Shown here: in pieces, positions 17,015 to 25,670 of the stretch
Position numbering within the stretch: position 1 is the first letter of the stretch
How the letters are laid out: each line of letters starts with the position of its first letter
Assembly (NCBI GenBank): GCA_021793295.1
Contig: JAJYTA010000032.1
Span: forward strand, 1-33,832
From: Actinomycetes bacterium
GTDB lineage: Bacteria > Actinomycetota > Actinomycetes > Jiangellales > Jiangellaceae
DNA length: 33,832 nucleotides
Direction: 5' to 3'
Notes under the pieces: model-generated
The model's database searches: none
What the model was told of the DNA's origin: nothing
What the model saw: the letters and a program-made list of their open reading frames with translations, nothing else
Program-made: the position numbers and the translations under genes

Positions 17015-17016
17015 GC

Positions 17017-18597
17017 TCATACCTCCTGCAGCCCGGGGTGGCCCGCTTCGACCACGAAACTCCGGCGGGTCGATACCGGCGCGCCGGGCGTCGACACATA
17101 CGGGGCGACCCGGTAGTCCGAGCGCCACCGCCCACGAGTGACGTGACATCGCACGTAGCCGCGTTGTCCGTTGATGAACGCGAAGTGCGGATTGGTCTGC
17201 AAGTCGGTCGGAGCCCACCAGGGCAGGTCCGTGCCGTCACCGGCCGAGCTCACCGAGGTTCCGGCGAACTCCGAACCAAGGGTCGCGGAGTCCGGATCGG
17301 TGAAGTCGGCCTTGATGTCGGCCGCGATGTTCAGGTGGATGTCGCCGGTGAGCACGATGAAGTTGGGCACCGGCGCCTCGGTGACGGTACGCAGCACCCG
17401 CTCGCGAGAAGACGCGTATCCGTCCCAGGCGTCCATGCTGAACAGCTCCGGATCGCCGTCCATGGCCCATTGCGAGAAGAAAACCTGCTGGGCCAGGACG
17501 TTCCATCGGGTCTCGGCATCGGCGAGGCCCGCATGTAACCAGCGCTCCTGTTCGGCGCCGGGCAGGCTGCGCGCCGGGTCCCAGCGCTCGTCGCAGTCGC
17601 TGAGCCGTCCACCGCCACAGGCCGGCGCCGCTCGGAACTGACGCGTGTCGAGGACGTTGAACGTCGCGAGATCGCCGTAGGCGACGCGCCTGTACAGCCG
17701 CATGTCCGGGCCCTGCGGCAGGGCCCGTCGCCGCAACGGCATGTGCTCGTAGTAGGCGCGCAATGCCGCCGCTCGCTGGTCGCGAAAGGCCGACGGCGGA
17801 ACCTGGAGATTGGTCTCGTCCGCCCAGCTGTCCTGGACCTCATGATCGTCGAGCGTCGTGACCCAGGCGAAGGCTCGATGCGCAGCCTGCAGATCGGCGT
17901 CGGTGCGGTACAGCGCGTACCGGTTGCGGTACTCGGCCAACGTGCGGATGGAGTCGTCGCCCGGTTCGGTGCCCGGCTGCGGCCGGGGATAGTCCGGTCC
18001 GTACGAGGCGTACTCGTAGATGTAGTCACCGAGGTGGACCACGAGGTCCAGGTCTTCGGCGGCCAAGTGCCGGTAGGCGGTGTAGTACCCGGTCTGCCAG
18101 TCCTGGCAGGAGACGAAAGCGAACGGCAGCGCCGCCGGCTGCGCCCCCGGCTCGGGCAGCGTCCTGGTCCGGCCGGTGGGACTGACGTGGGCACCTAGCC
18201 GAAACCGATACCAGTACCACCGATGTGGCAGTAGTCCGTCGAGCTCGACGTGCACGGCGTGCGCGAACTCCGCGCGCGCCGGCGCCGTTCCGCGGCGCAC
18301 GATCGCTCGGAAGTGCTCGTCGGTTGCCACTTCGTATCGCACGGCGACCGGCTGCGGCGGCATCCCGCCGTGCCCGTCCTCGGCGAGCGGCTCCGGGGCC
18401 AGCCGGGTCCAGAGCACCACACCATCAGGACTCGGATCCCCTGAGGCCACGCCCAGGGTGAAGGGATCGTCGCGGGGCAGGCGCTGCGGTGCTGCCGCCA
18501 CCGGGCGGGCTCGTCGTTGCCCCAGGCTGTACAGCCCCACGGCCCCGCCAGCGCCAGCCAGCAATCCGCGACGCCCGAGCGTGAGCTGGTCCGCCAT
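17017..18597 (-). CDS. phoD: PhoD-family alkaline phosphatase/phosphodiesterase, Tat-exported
   Basis: A 526-residue secreted phosphoesterase releasing phosphate from organic esters. The N terminus has a twin-arginine signal (GRRGLLAG, Arg9-Arg10, then a hydrophobic stretch). A PhoD N-terminal beta domain spans about 42-145. The metal-centre motifs are FVSCQDW (Cys164), HLGDYIYEY (Asp191, Tyr192), LDDHEVQDSW (Asp250-Asp251-His252-Glu253) and a C-terminal VLTGDIHLN, as in Ca/Fe-dependent PhoD enzymes. ATG 18597 has AGGAGG 7 nt upstream. The C terminus (RSFVVEAGHPGLQ) is the normal family end, so it is not a truncated fusion. The FN3-F5/8C gene follows with overlap. A possible PHO-box lies upstream. 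Confidence 0.93.
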   Translation of the reverse strand: MADQLTLGRRGLLAGAGGAVGLYSLGQRRARPVAAAPQRLPRDDPFTLGVASGDPSPDGVVLWTRLAPEPLAEDGHGGMPPQPVAVRYEVATDEHFRAIVRRGTAPARAEFAHAVHVELDGLLPHRWYWYRFRLGAHVSPTGRTRTLPEPGAQPAALPFAFVSCQDWQTGYYTAYRHLAAEDLDLVVHLGDYIYEYASYGPDYPRPQPGTEPGDDSIRTLAEYRNRYALYRTDADLQAAHRAFAWVTTLDDHEVQDSWADETNLQVPPSAFRDQRAAALRAYYEHMPLRRRALPQGPDMRLYRRVAYGDLATFNVLDTRQFRAAPACGGGRLSDCDERWDPARSLPGAEQERWLHAGLADAETRWNVLAQQVFFSQWAMDGDPELFSMDAWDGYASSRERVLRTVTEAPVPNFIVLTGDIHLNIAADIKADFTDPDSATLGSEFAGTSVSSAGDGTDLPWWAPTDLQTNPHFAFINGQRGYVRCHVTRGRWRSDYRVAPYVSTPGAPVSTRRSFVVEAGHPGLQEV

Positions 18598-18630
18598 GGT
18601 CGAACCTCCTGAGCCTGGTCCCGCCGAACA

Positions 18631-18656
18631 GTTCAAGGAGCGTTCGTAAAATACGA
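18631..18656. promoter_or_regulatory. Possible PHO-box-like repeat and AT-rich palindrome upstream of phoD
   Basis: GTTCA at 18631 and GTTCG at 18642 are spaced exactly 11 nt, the repeat length of actinomycete PhoP boxes, though the rest of each unit fits poorly. Overlapping it is TCGTA-AAA-TACGA (18644-18656), an AT-rich inverted repeat, rare in this GC-rich DNA. Together they likely mark the phoD control region. Confidence 0.35.
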
Positions 18657-18706
18657 TTTTTCACCCGCCGCCGTCTAGGGCTGAACGGGTTGCGGTGGCG
18701 GCAGGA

Positions 18707-20341
18707 TCAGCGGGCGAACTCGGTGGAACGAGACTCGCGGACGACGGTGATGCGGATCTGGCCGGGGTAGGTCAGCTCCTCTTCGACCTTCTTGGCGATG
18801 TCTCGAGCCAGCACCTGCGCCTGGATGTCGTCGACGACGTCGGGCAGCACCATGACCCGGATCTCGCGGCCGGCCTGCATGGCGAACACCTTCTCCACGC
18901 CTTCGTAGCTCATGGAGATCTCTTCGAGCCGCTCCAGCCGCTTCACGTAGGCCTCGAGCGATTCGCGCCGCGCGCCCGGGCGCCCGCCGGAGATGGCGTC
19001 GGCCGCCTGGGTCAGCACCGCCTCGACGGTGCGCAACTCGACCTCGTTGTGGTGGGCCTCGATGGCATGGATCACGTCGTCGTTCTCGCCGTAGCGCCGC
19101 GCGATCTCGGCGCCGATCAAGGCGTGGCTGCCGTCGACCTCGTGCGTGAGCGCCTTGCCGATGTCGTGCAACAACGCGCACCGCTTGGCGAGCTTGATGT
19201 CCATGCCGAGTTCGCCGGCCATCATGCCGGCCAGGTGCGCGGACTCGATGAGGTGCTTGAGCACGTTCTGCCCGTACGACGTGCGATAGCGCAGCCTTCC
19301 CAGCAGGGCGACCAGGTCGGGGTGCATCTCGGAGATGCCGACCTCTACCAGGGCGTCCTCCCCCGCACGCACGCACAGCGCCTCGACCTCGGCCTTGCTC
19401 TTCTCGTACTGCTCCTCGATCCGGTGCGGATGGATCCGCCCGTCGAGCACGAGTTCCTCGAGCGTGAGTCGGGCCACCTCGCGCCGGACCGGATCGAAGC
19501 AGGACAACAACACCGCTTCTGGGGTGTCGTCGATGATCAAGTTCACGCCGGTGACCTGTTCGAACGCGCGGATGTTGCGTCCCTCGCGGCCGATGATGCG
19601 GCCCTTCATCTCATCGCCGGGCAGGTGCAGCACCGAAACGACCGATTCAGCGGTCTGCTCGGAGGCCAGCCGCTGGATCGCCAACGTGATGATCTCGCGG
19701 GCCCGGGCCTGGCCGTTCTCTTGCGCCTCCCGCTCGATGTCGCGGACCAGCAGGGTCGCCTCCCGCTTGGCCTGCTCTTCGACTGAGGCGATCAGTTCGG
19801 CCTTCGCCTGATCGGCGGTGAGCTGAGCCGCGCGTTCGAGGATCTCGCGGCGTTCGGCCTCGAGGTTGTCCAACTCGACTTTGCGGGCTTCGAGCGCGGC
19901 GAACTGCACCTCGAGCTCCTGCTCGCGTTCCTCGAGACTGCGCGCGTCGGCGTCGACACGCTCTTCGCGCTCGACGACTCGCTGCTCGCGCCGTTCGAGG
20001 TCGGCGCGTTGATCGCGCAGGTCGGCCCCGAGTTGATCGGAACGCTTCCGCGCCTGCTCAGCGTCGGACGTCGCTTTGGCCCGCATCTCTTCGATCTCGG
20101 CCAGGGCCTTGGCCTTGAGTTCGTCGACCTCACGGCGAGCTTGCGCACGCGCCTCGTCAGCGTCGGTTTGCGCCGCGGCGCGCAACTTGATGGAGTCGGC
20201 TTCCACCTTCGCCAGCGCATCCGATGACTCCGCGCGTCGCGCCTCGACACCGCGCAACTTCGCGAACATGCTGACCAGCGCCACGACAAGCAGCACGACG
20301 ATCAACGACCCGACGATCAGAATTGCCGTTCCGGTGTCCAT
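18707..20341 (-). CDS. rny: Ribonuclease Y
   Basis: A 544-residue membrane-anchored endoribonuclease that starts mRNA decay. Layout: an N-terminal helix (ILIVGSLIVVLLVVALVSMFA), a long charged coiled coil to about 200, a KH domain with GRIIGREGRNIRAFEQVTG, then an HD domain with the metal-binding His-Asp in LLHDIGKALTHE, and the conserved C-terminal region. Length is close to the 520-residue family standard. ATG 20341 has a GAGGGAG ribosome site 7 nt upstream. It sits in the recA-recX neighbourhood as in many actinomycetes. A promoter about 290 nt upstream implies a long leader that may be regulatory. Confidence 0.95.
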   Translation of the reverse strand: MDTGTAILIVGSLIVVLLVVALVSMFAKLRGVEARRAESSDALAKVEADSIKLRAAAQTDADEARAQARREVDELKAKALAEIEEMRAKATSDAEQARKRSDQLGADLRDQRADLERREQRVVEREERVDADARSLEEREQELEVQFAALEARKVELDNLEAERREILERAAQLTADQAKAELIASVEEQAKREATLLVRDIEREAQENGQARAREIITLAIQRLASEQTAESVVSVLHLPGDEMKGRIIGREGRNIRAFEQVTGVNLIIDDTPEAVLLSCFDPVRREVARLTLEELVLDGRIHPHRIEEQYEKSKAEVEALCVRAGEDALVEVGISEMHPDLVALLGRLRYRTSYGQNVLKHLIESAHLAGMMAGELGMDIKLAKRCALLHDIGKALTHEVDGSHALIGAEIARRYGENDDVIHAIEAHHNEVELRTVEAVLTQAADAISGGRPGARRESLEAYVKRLERLEEISMSYEGVEKVFAMQAGREIRVMVLPDVVDDIQAQVLARDIAKKVEEELTYPGQIRITVVRESRSTEFAR

Positions 20342-20412
20342 CGACCGGCTCCCTCACGTGTAGCTGTCTGCGAACAGACTTATTCAACGGTGGGAACCGC
20401 ACTGCGACCGCA

Positions 20413-20433
20413 CTCACTTGCCCAGGAAGTGAG
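20413..20433 (-). other. Hairpin in the rny leader
   Basis: CTCACTT and AAGTGAG form a perfect 7-bp stem with a 7-nt loop. On the minus strand it falls at the very end of the small leader ORF, including its stop codon, about 70 nt upstream of rny. It lacks a T-run. A second small stem, GTCTG-cgaa-CAGAC, lies nearer rny at 20366-20379. Confidence 0.45.
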
Positions 20434-20578
20434 CTTCGTTCACCGAATCACTGAAATCGAGTCTGGATCGACCGTGTGATGCCAACGCGCCACGTCCGCA
20501 AGGCTGTGAACTCGCTGCATACCACTGAGGCCAGCGGAAAGCCGGCCTCGGTGACGTTTCGGTGTTGGGTGTTGCCAT
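20414..20578 (-). CDS. Possible small leader ORF upstream of rny
   Basis: A 54-residue open frame (begins MATPNTETSPRPAFRWPQWY, ends VNEAHFLGK) inside the predicted rny leader. It has no clear ribosome site, and I recognise no family. Its stop lies in the hairpin at 20413-20433. It could be a real small protein, a regulatory leader peptide, or chance. Base composition here is less GC-biased than in surrounding genes, which argues that the stretch is mainly a leader. Confidence 0.25.
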   Translation of the reverse strand: MATPNTETSPRPAFRWPQWYAASSQPCGRGALASHGRSRLDFSDSVNEAHFLGK

Positions 20579-20630
20579 GGTGTCTATGTCCGATCCGCGG
20601 TCGCGGAGTTGTTCTCCACCTTTTATGTTG

Positions 20631-20659
20631 AGATTACGTAAGGGTGTACGAGGGGTCAA
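20631..20659 (-). promoter_or_regulatory. Promoter of rny
   Basis: On the minus strand TTGACC (20659-20654), a 17-nt spacer and TAATCT (20636-20631) form the best sigma-70-type promoter in the 382-bp gap between recX and rny. The predicted start near 20624 leaves a leader of about 283 nt. Confidence 0.65.
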
Positions 20660-20723
20660 GGTGACACGGCGGCGCCCACATCGCGCCACCGCTGCGCTTC
20701 ACCACCCGTTGTTCAGCTGGTGG

Positions 20724-21302
20724 TCATTCGTCGATGTGTTCGGCTGGTAGGTCGCTTTCGTCCACCCCCTCAGCCTCCAACGCTTCACGCACGACTCGAT
20801 AGGACAGGCCGGCCGGGTAACCCTTGCGCGCCAGCATCCCGGCCAGTCGCCGAGTCCGTGCTGCCGGATCGAGCCTGCGGGTACTGGGCAACCGCCGGGC
20901 CACGAGCGCACGCGCCATGGCTTCCTCCTGCTCCGGCTCCAGCGCCTCGACGGCCTCGTCGGCCACCTTCGGGTCGACGCCTCGCTGCCGGAGCTCGTGC
21001 CCTAAGGCACGCTTGGCCAGCCCACGGCCGTTGTGCCGCGAGTCGACCCAAGCCTGGGCGAAGGCTGCATCGTCGATCAGGCCGACATCGGAGAACCGGT
21101 CGAGGATGGCGCCGCGGACGTCGTCGGGTACGCCCTTCTTCGTCATCGCGACATCGAGCTGTGCCCGTGTCTGCGGGGCTAGCGAGAGTCGTTGCAGCAC
21201 GATGGAGCGCGCTACCGACTCAGGGTCGGGCTCCGGTTCACCCGATGGCGACGGAGCCGAACCCTCAGCGGATTTCGACGTGCGCCCGGCCCTGCTGCCC
21301 AT
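20724..21302 (-). CDS. recX: RecA regulatory protein RecX
   Basis: A 192-residue modulator that binds RecA filaments and limits recombination activity. The family pattern of three-helix repeats is visible: ARSIVLQRLSLAPQTRAQLDVAMTKKGVP, FAQAWVDSRHNGRGLAKRALGHELRQRGV and RTRRLAGMLARKGYPAGLSYRVVREAL. The first 25 residues are low-complexity Ser/Pro/Glu-rich, normal for actinobacterial RecX. ATG 21302 has a weakly placed GGAGGG upstream. It follows recA by 69 bp and is probably cotranscribed, so damage induction of recA would raise recX too. Confidence 0.92.
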   Translation of the reverse strand: MGSRAGRTSKSAEGSAPSPSGEPEPDPESVARSIVLQRLSLAPQTRAQLDVAMTKKGVPDDVRGAILDRFSDVGLIDDAAFAQAWVDSRHNGRGLAKRALGHELRQRGVDPKVADEAVEALEPEQEEAMARALVARRLPSTRRLDPAARTRRLAGMLARKGYPAGLSYRVVREALEAEGVDESDLPAEHIDE

Positions 21303-21371
21303 GGCGGACTTCGCCCTCCCCTGGTCTTGTGCCTACGGCGTGGCCAGAGCCGAACATCGTGACCGTACCGG

Positions 21372-22421
21372 TCAGAAGTCGACCGGCACCTCTGCCGCCG
21401 GTGCCTCGCCGGACGCGTCGGCCTTGGGGCCAACCCCCAGCTTCTCCTTGATCTTCTTCTCGATCTCGTCTGCGAGGTCGGGGTTGTCCTTGAGGAACTT
21501 CCGGGCGTTCTCCTTGCCCTGGCCGAGCTGGTCGCCCTCGTAGGTGTACCAGGCGCCGGACTTGCGCACGATGCTCTGTTCCACCCCGAGATCGATCAGG
21601 CTGCCCTCGCGGCTGATGCCCTCGCCGTAGACGATGTCGAACTCGGCCTGCTTGAACGGGGGGGCCACCTTGTTCTTCACGACCTTGACCCGGGTGCGGT
21701 TGCCTACGGCTTCGGTGCCGTCCTTGAGCGTCTCGATGCGCCGGACGTCGAGGCGGACCGAAGCGTAGAACTTCAGCGCCTTTCCACCGCTCGTCGTCTC
21801 GGGGCTGCCGAAGAACACGCCGACCTTCTCACGCAGCTGGTTGATGAAGATCGCCGTCGTCTTGGACTGACTCAGCGCACCGGCGATCTTGCGCAGCGCC
21901 TGGCTCATGAGCCGTGCCTGCAGACCGACATGGCTGTCACCCATCTCGCCCTCGATCTCAGCTCGCGGCACCAGCGCGGCGACGGAGTCGATGACGATGA
22001 TGTCCAGCGCCCCGGACCGGATCAACGTATCGGCGATCTCGAGTGCCTGCTCACCGGTATCGGGCTGGGAGACCAGCAAGGAGTCGGTGTCGACCCCCAG
22101 CGCCTTGGCGTAGTCGGGGTCGAGCGCGTGCTCGGCGTCGATGAAACCGGCCACCCCTCCGGCACGTTGCGCGTTGGCCACCGCATGCAGCGCCACCGTC
22201 GTCTTACCGCTGCTCTCAGGGCCATACACCTCGATGACCCGCCCGCGCGGAAGTCCGCCGATGCCGAGGGCGACATCGAGCGCGATCGCCCCGGTGGGAA
22301 TCACCTCGACCGGCGCGCGCGCCTCCTCACCCAGACGCATCACCGAGCCTTTACCGAACGCGCGCTCGATCTGAGCGAGCGCAGTATCGAGCGCCTTCTC
22401 ACGGTCTGCGGAAACTGCCAT
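21372..22421 (-). CDS. recA: Recombinase RecA
   Basis: A 349-residue DNA strand-exchange ATPase and co-protease for LexA. It starts [20 protein letters not shown] and has KGSVMRLG, Walker A GPESSGKT, the Walker B-like [12 protein letters not shown], loop L1 [19 protein letters not shown] and L2 [22 protein letters not shown], with an acidic, Ala-rich tail. No intein is present, unlike in some mycobacteria. ATG 22421 has AGGTGG 6 nt upstream and gives the standard length. An in-frame ATG at 22475 would add 18 basic residues and lies within 2 nt of the predicted start of the PafBC-type promoter. A LexA box sits further upstream. Confidence 0.98.
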   Translation of the reverse strand: MAVSADREKALDTALAQIERAFGKGSVMRLGEEARAPVEVIPTGAIALDVALGIGGLPRGRVIEVYGPESSGKTTVALHAVANAQRAGGVAGFIDAEHALDPDYAKALGVDTDSLLVSQPDTGEQALEIADTLIRSGALDIIVIDSVAALVPRAEIEGEMGDSHVGLQARLMSQALRKIAGALSQSKTTAIFINQLREKVGVFFGSPETTSGGKALKFYASVRLDVRRIETLKDGTEAVGNRTRVKVVKNKVAPPFKQAEFDIVYGEGISREGSLIDLGVEQSIVRKSGAWYTYEGDQLGQGKENARKFLKDNPDLADEIEKKIKEKLGVGPKADASGEAPAAEVPVDF

Positions 22422-22483
22422 GGGAACCACCTGGGGTCGACGGGCCGGCGTGCGACCCTGTGATCGTTTGTTCATCACCCGTG

Positions 22484-22506
22484 ACGTTACGCGGTGCCAC
22501 CGACAG
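22484..22506 (-). promoter_or_regulatory. PafBC-type (RecA-NDp) damage promoter of recA
   Basis: On the minus strand CTGTCGGTG (22506-22498), then exactly 8 nt, then TAACGT (22489-22484) fits the published mycobacterial RecA-NDp pattern tTGTCRgtg-N8-TAnnnT except for the first base. That promoter class is driven by PafBC independently of LexA. The predicted start is near 22477. Confidence 0.7.
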
Positions 22507-22563
22507 CTTCGAGGGCCTCTCTGCAAGCTGTGGATAACCTCGGCGACCGGGTCATGATGGCAC

Positions 22564-22584
22564 CTTATACCGAACGAGTGTTCG
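22564..22584 (-). promoter_or_regulatory. LexA (SOS) box and distal recA promoter
   Basis: CGAACGAGTGTTCG (22571-22584) is a perfect actinobacterial LexA box, CGAAC-N4-GTTCG. Directly next to it on the minus strand is TATAAG (22569-22564), a good -10 element, so LexA would sit in the -35/-10 spacer and block initiation. The leader to ATG 22421 would be about 135 nt. Confidence 0.85.
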
Positions 22585-22634
22585 ATCACGAACGACACGC
22601 CGACCAGCCGCCGTGACCGTCGCACGCCCCGCAG

Positions 22635-23471
22635 CTACTTCAGCAACAGGCTCTCGATGCGCCGTGCCGCCAGCACCACCCCGATCGCGCCCATGATCGC
22701 GAGGTAGGCGGCGTGCACCAGGAGTCCGGCGCCGACGTCACCGAGCATCAGATCACGTACCAGCGCCACACCGTGGTAGAGCGGCGTGGCCTGCACGACC
22801 CACTGGAGCGCGTCCGGATAGGTCGACAACGGGTAGAACGTGGCGGAGAACAGGAACATCGGCACGATCGCCAGTTGCACGTAGTCGAAGTCCTGCCAGG
22901 TGCGCATGAACGTCGTGGCCGTCATGCCGACCGCGGCGAAGGCCAGCCCGATCAGCGTCGTGGCCGGCAGGGCGAGAACCGCCCACCACGACGTCACCAC
23001 CCCGCTGACCGTGGCGACCACCAGGAAGGCTGTGGAGTAGAGCAGGCCGCGCAGCAAGGCCCAGCTGATCTCGCCGACCGCGACATCGCGCGGGCCCAGC
23101 GGCGTGGCCAGCACCGAGTCGTAGAGCTTGGCGTACTTCAACTTGAAGAAGACGTTGAACGTGGAGTCGAAGACCGCACCGTTCATCGCCGCCGCGGCCA
23201 TCATGCCCGGCGCCACGTAGACCGCATAGTCGATCATCCGTCCACCGCCGGTGTCGACGTCGCCGATCAACGCACCCAGGCCGACGCCGAGAGAGAACAG
23301 ATAGAACATCGGCTCGAAGAACCCGCTGACCAGCGTGACCCAGCCGTGCCGGAACGCACGCACGTTCCGTTCGACGAGCGCACGGGCCATGCCCGCGCCG
23401 GCCGGGACCGGCAGCGCCCTCGCCAGCGTGTGGACCAGCGCACCAGGCCGGGTCTTCGTGGGCGCGCTCAC
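22635..23471 (-). CDS. ABC-2 exporter permease, NodJ/DrrB type (second)
   Basis: A 278-residue membrane subunit with about six helices. Typical ABC-2 segments are YVAPGMMAAAAMNGAVFDSTFNVFFKLKYAKLYDSVLATPLGPRDVAVGE and FLFSATFYPLSTYPDALQWVVQATPLYHGVALVRDLMLG. The GTG start at 23471 overlaps the preceding permease stop as GTGA. It ends 50 bp before the LexA box of recA, with no terminator visible between. It pairs with the homologous permease at 23468-24292, probably as a heterodimer with the ATPase at 24292. Cargo unknown; the family exports drugs, glycolipids or lipo-oligosaccharides. Confidence 0.88.
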   Translation of the reverse strand: MSAPTKTRPGALVHTLARALPVPAGAGMARALVERNVRAFRHGWVTLVSGFFEPMFYLFSLGVGLGALIGDVDTGGGRMIDYAVYVAPGMMAAAAMNGAVFDSTFNVFFKLKYAKLYDSVLATPLGPRDVAVGEISWALLRGLLYSTAFLVVATVSGVVTSWWAVLALPATTLIGLAFAAVGMTATTFMRTWQDFDYVQLAIVPMFLFSATFYPLSTYPDALQWVVQATPLYHGVALVRDLMLGDVGAGLLVHAAYLAIMGAIGVVLAARRIESLLLK

Positions 23472-24291
23472 GTGAGCAACCTCTTCCGGAAGTTGGTGAC
23501 CGTCCACCACAGGCCGCCGATCGCCCACACCAGCAGGTAAGCCACGTGCCCCAGTGAATCCAGCGGGGTGGCCGTCTCCAGCACCAGGGCGCGGCACAGA
23601 TCGACGCCGTGCCACAGCGGGGTCAGCCACGCCACCACCTCGAGCACGCCGGGCAGCTGGCTCACCGGGAAGAAGGTGCCGGAGAACAGGAACATCGGCA
23701 TGATGACGAACCGGAACAGCACGTTGAAGCCGCCGTCGTTGTCCTGTCGCGCGGCGAAGGCGAAGACCGGCGTCGTGAAGGCCAGCCCCACGAGCACGGC
23801 CACCGGTACGGCCACGATCAGCCACGGCGAGGTGATGGCGCCCACCATAGCCGCCACCATCGCGAACACAGTACTGGTGATCGCTACGCGCAGCACGACG
23901 AAGAGCACGTGGCCGTACACGACATCGCGGATGCCGAGGGGCGTGGCCAGCATCGCGTAGTAGTGCCGATGCCACTTCAACGCACCCATGACGGGATAGG
24001 TCGACTCCCCCACGGCGGTCTGCATGGCTTGCGCGGCGAGCAGGCCCGGGGCGATGAAGTTGACGTACGACGCGCCGTCGATGCCGCCGCCCGCGCCGGA
24101 ATCGACCAGCTCGCCGAGGCCGAAGCCCATGGCGACCAGGAAAAACAGCGGATGGAGGAAGCCGTTGACGATCGTGCCCCGCCAGACCCTGCGGTAGCTG
24201 GTCAGCCAATAGGCGAAGGCTCGCCCGGCCATGCGTCCCTCGCGGTGGTGGACGCTGTCGCCGCCGGGCCTGGTGTTCGTTTCAGTGGCCA

Positions 24292-24292
<1 letters not shown>
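23468..24292 (-). CDS. ABC-2 exporter permease, NodJ/DrrB type (first)
   Basis: A 274-residue ABC-2 permease. SYVNFIAPGLLAAQAMQTAVGEST, ALKWHRHYYAMLATPLGIRDVVYGH and MFLFSGTFFPVSQLPGVLEVVAWLTPLWHGVDLCRAL match the NodJ pattern, with about six membrane helices. ATG 24292 shares one base with the stop of the ATPase gene (TGATG), so translation is coupled. Its similarity in layout to the following permease suggests an old gene duplication. Direction of transport (export) follows from the family; cargo cannot be told. Confidence 0.88.
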
Positions 24293-25233
<941 letters not shown>

Positions 25234-25326
25234 GTCGTTCGACGCTACCCGTCGGGACCGACAGTCGGCATCTGAGTTTCGGGCCGGATCACGCGCCCGA
25301 TGCAGCCTTCGGTGCTCGCCGGGCTC

Positions 25327-25521
25327 TCAGCGTTCGCTGGGAGCCAGGCGCAGCGCGTCACACACCGCCAGCCAGACGACCTTGGTGTCCTCGCCGGCCT
25401 CGAGCGCCTGGTGCACCGTGCGCTCGCCCAGGGCGTCGATGACGTAGTCGCGCGCCCACGAGTCGGCGTAGGCCGGACCGAGGTGATGCTCCATCCGCTG
25501 CCAGAAATCGGTCAATCGCAC
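25327..25521 (-). CDS. DUF3046 family protein
   Basis: A 64-residue protein that begins (GTG as Met) RLTDFWQRMEHHLGPAYADSWARDYVIDALGERTV in the pattern of DUF3046, a small actinobacterial family usually found right beside recA (Rv2738c in M. tuberculosis). Function is unknown. GTG 25521 was chosen because the conserved domain starts there; the longer open frame upstream (to 25626) is not family-like. Divergent from lhr, with 149 bp between. In this genome a three-gene exporter separates it from recA. Confidence 0.88.
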   Translation of the reverse strand: MRLTDFWQRMEHHLGPAYADSWARDYVIDALGERTVHQALEAGEDTKVVWLAVCDALRLAPSER

Positions 25522-25641
25522 CTGTCCAGTATCCACACCGACACCCTCGTCGGGAGTGCTCGCACCGAGCGAAGTCTCGGCAGCCGCAGTCAACACCCAC
25601 AAACCGCGCAATGCCGGTACGACCAAGGCGACGCTGCGACG

Positions 25642-25664
25642 TTGTCGGTGGCCGGGTGGAAGAT
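25642..25664 (+). promoter_or_regulatory. Possible PafBC-type promoter giving a leaderless lhr mRNA
   Basis: TTGTCGGTG (25642-25650), exactly 8 nt, and GAAGAT (25659-25664) match the RecA-NDp layout tTGTCRgtg-N8-TAnnnT except for the first base of the -10. The predicted transcript start falls on the A of the lhr ATG at 25671, so the mRNA would be leaderless. The same 9-nt core, one base different, is found at recA. Confidence 0.5.
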
Positions 25665-25670
25665 GGAAGC

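Noticed and set aside
20701-20724. recX terminator hairpin ACCACC/GGTGGT
   Set aside because: Only six pairs, a 12-nt loop and no T-run; overlaps the recX stop.
22635-24209. A 524-codon minus-strand frame
   Set aside because: Only its 3' part from GTG 23471 is a real ABC-2 permease; the rest is a shadow of the first permease.
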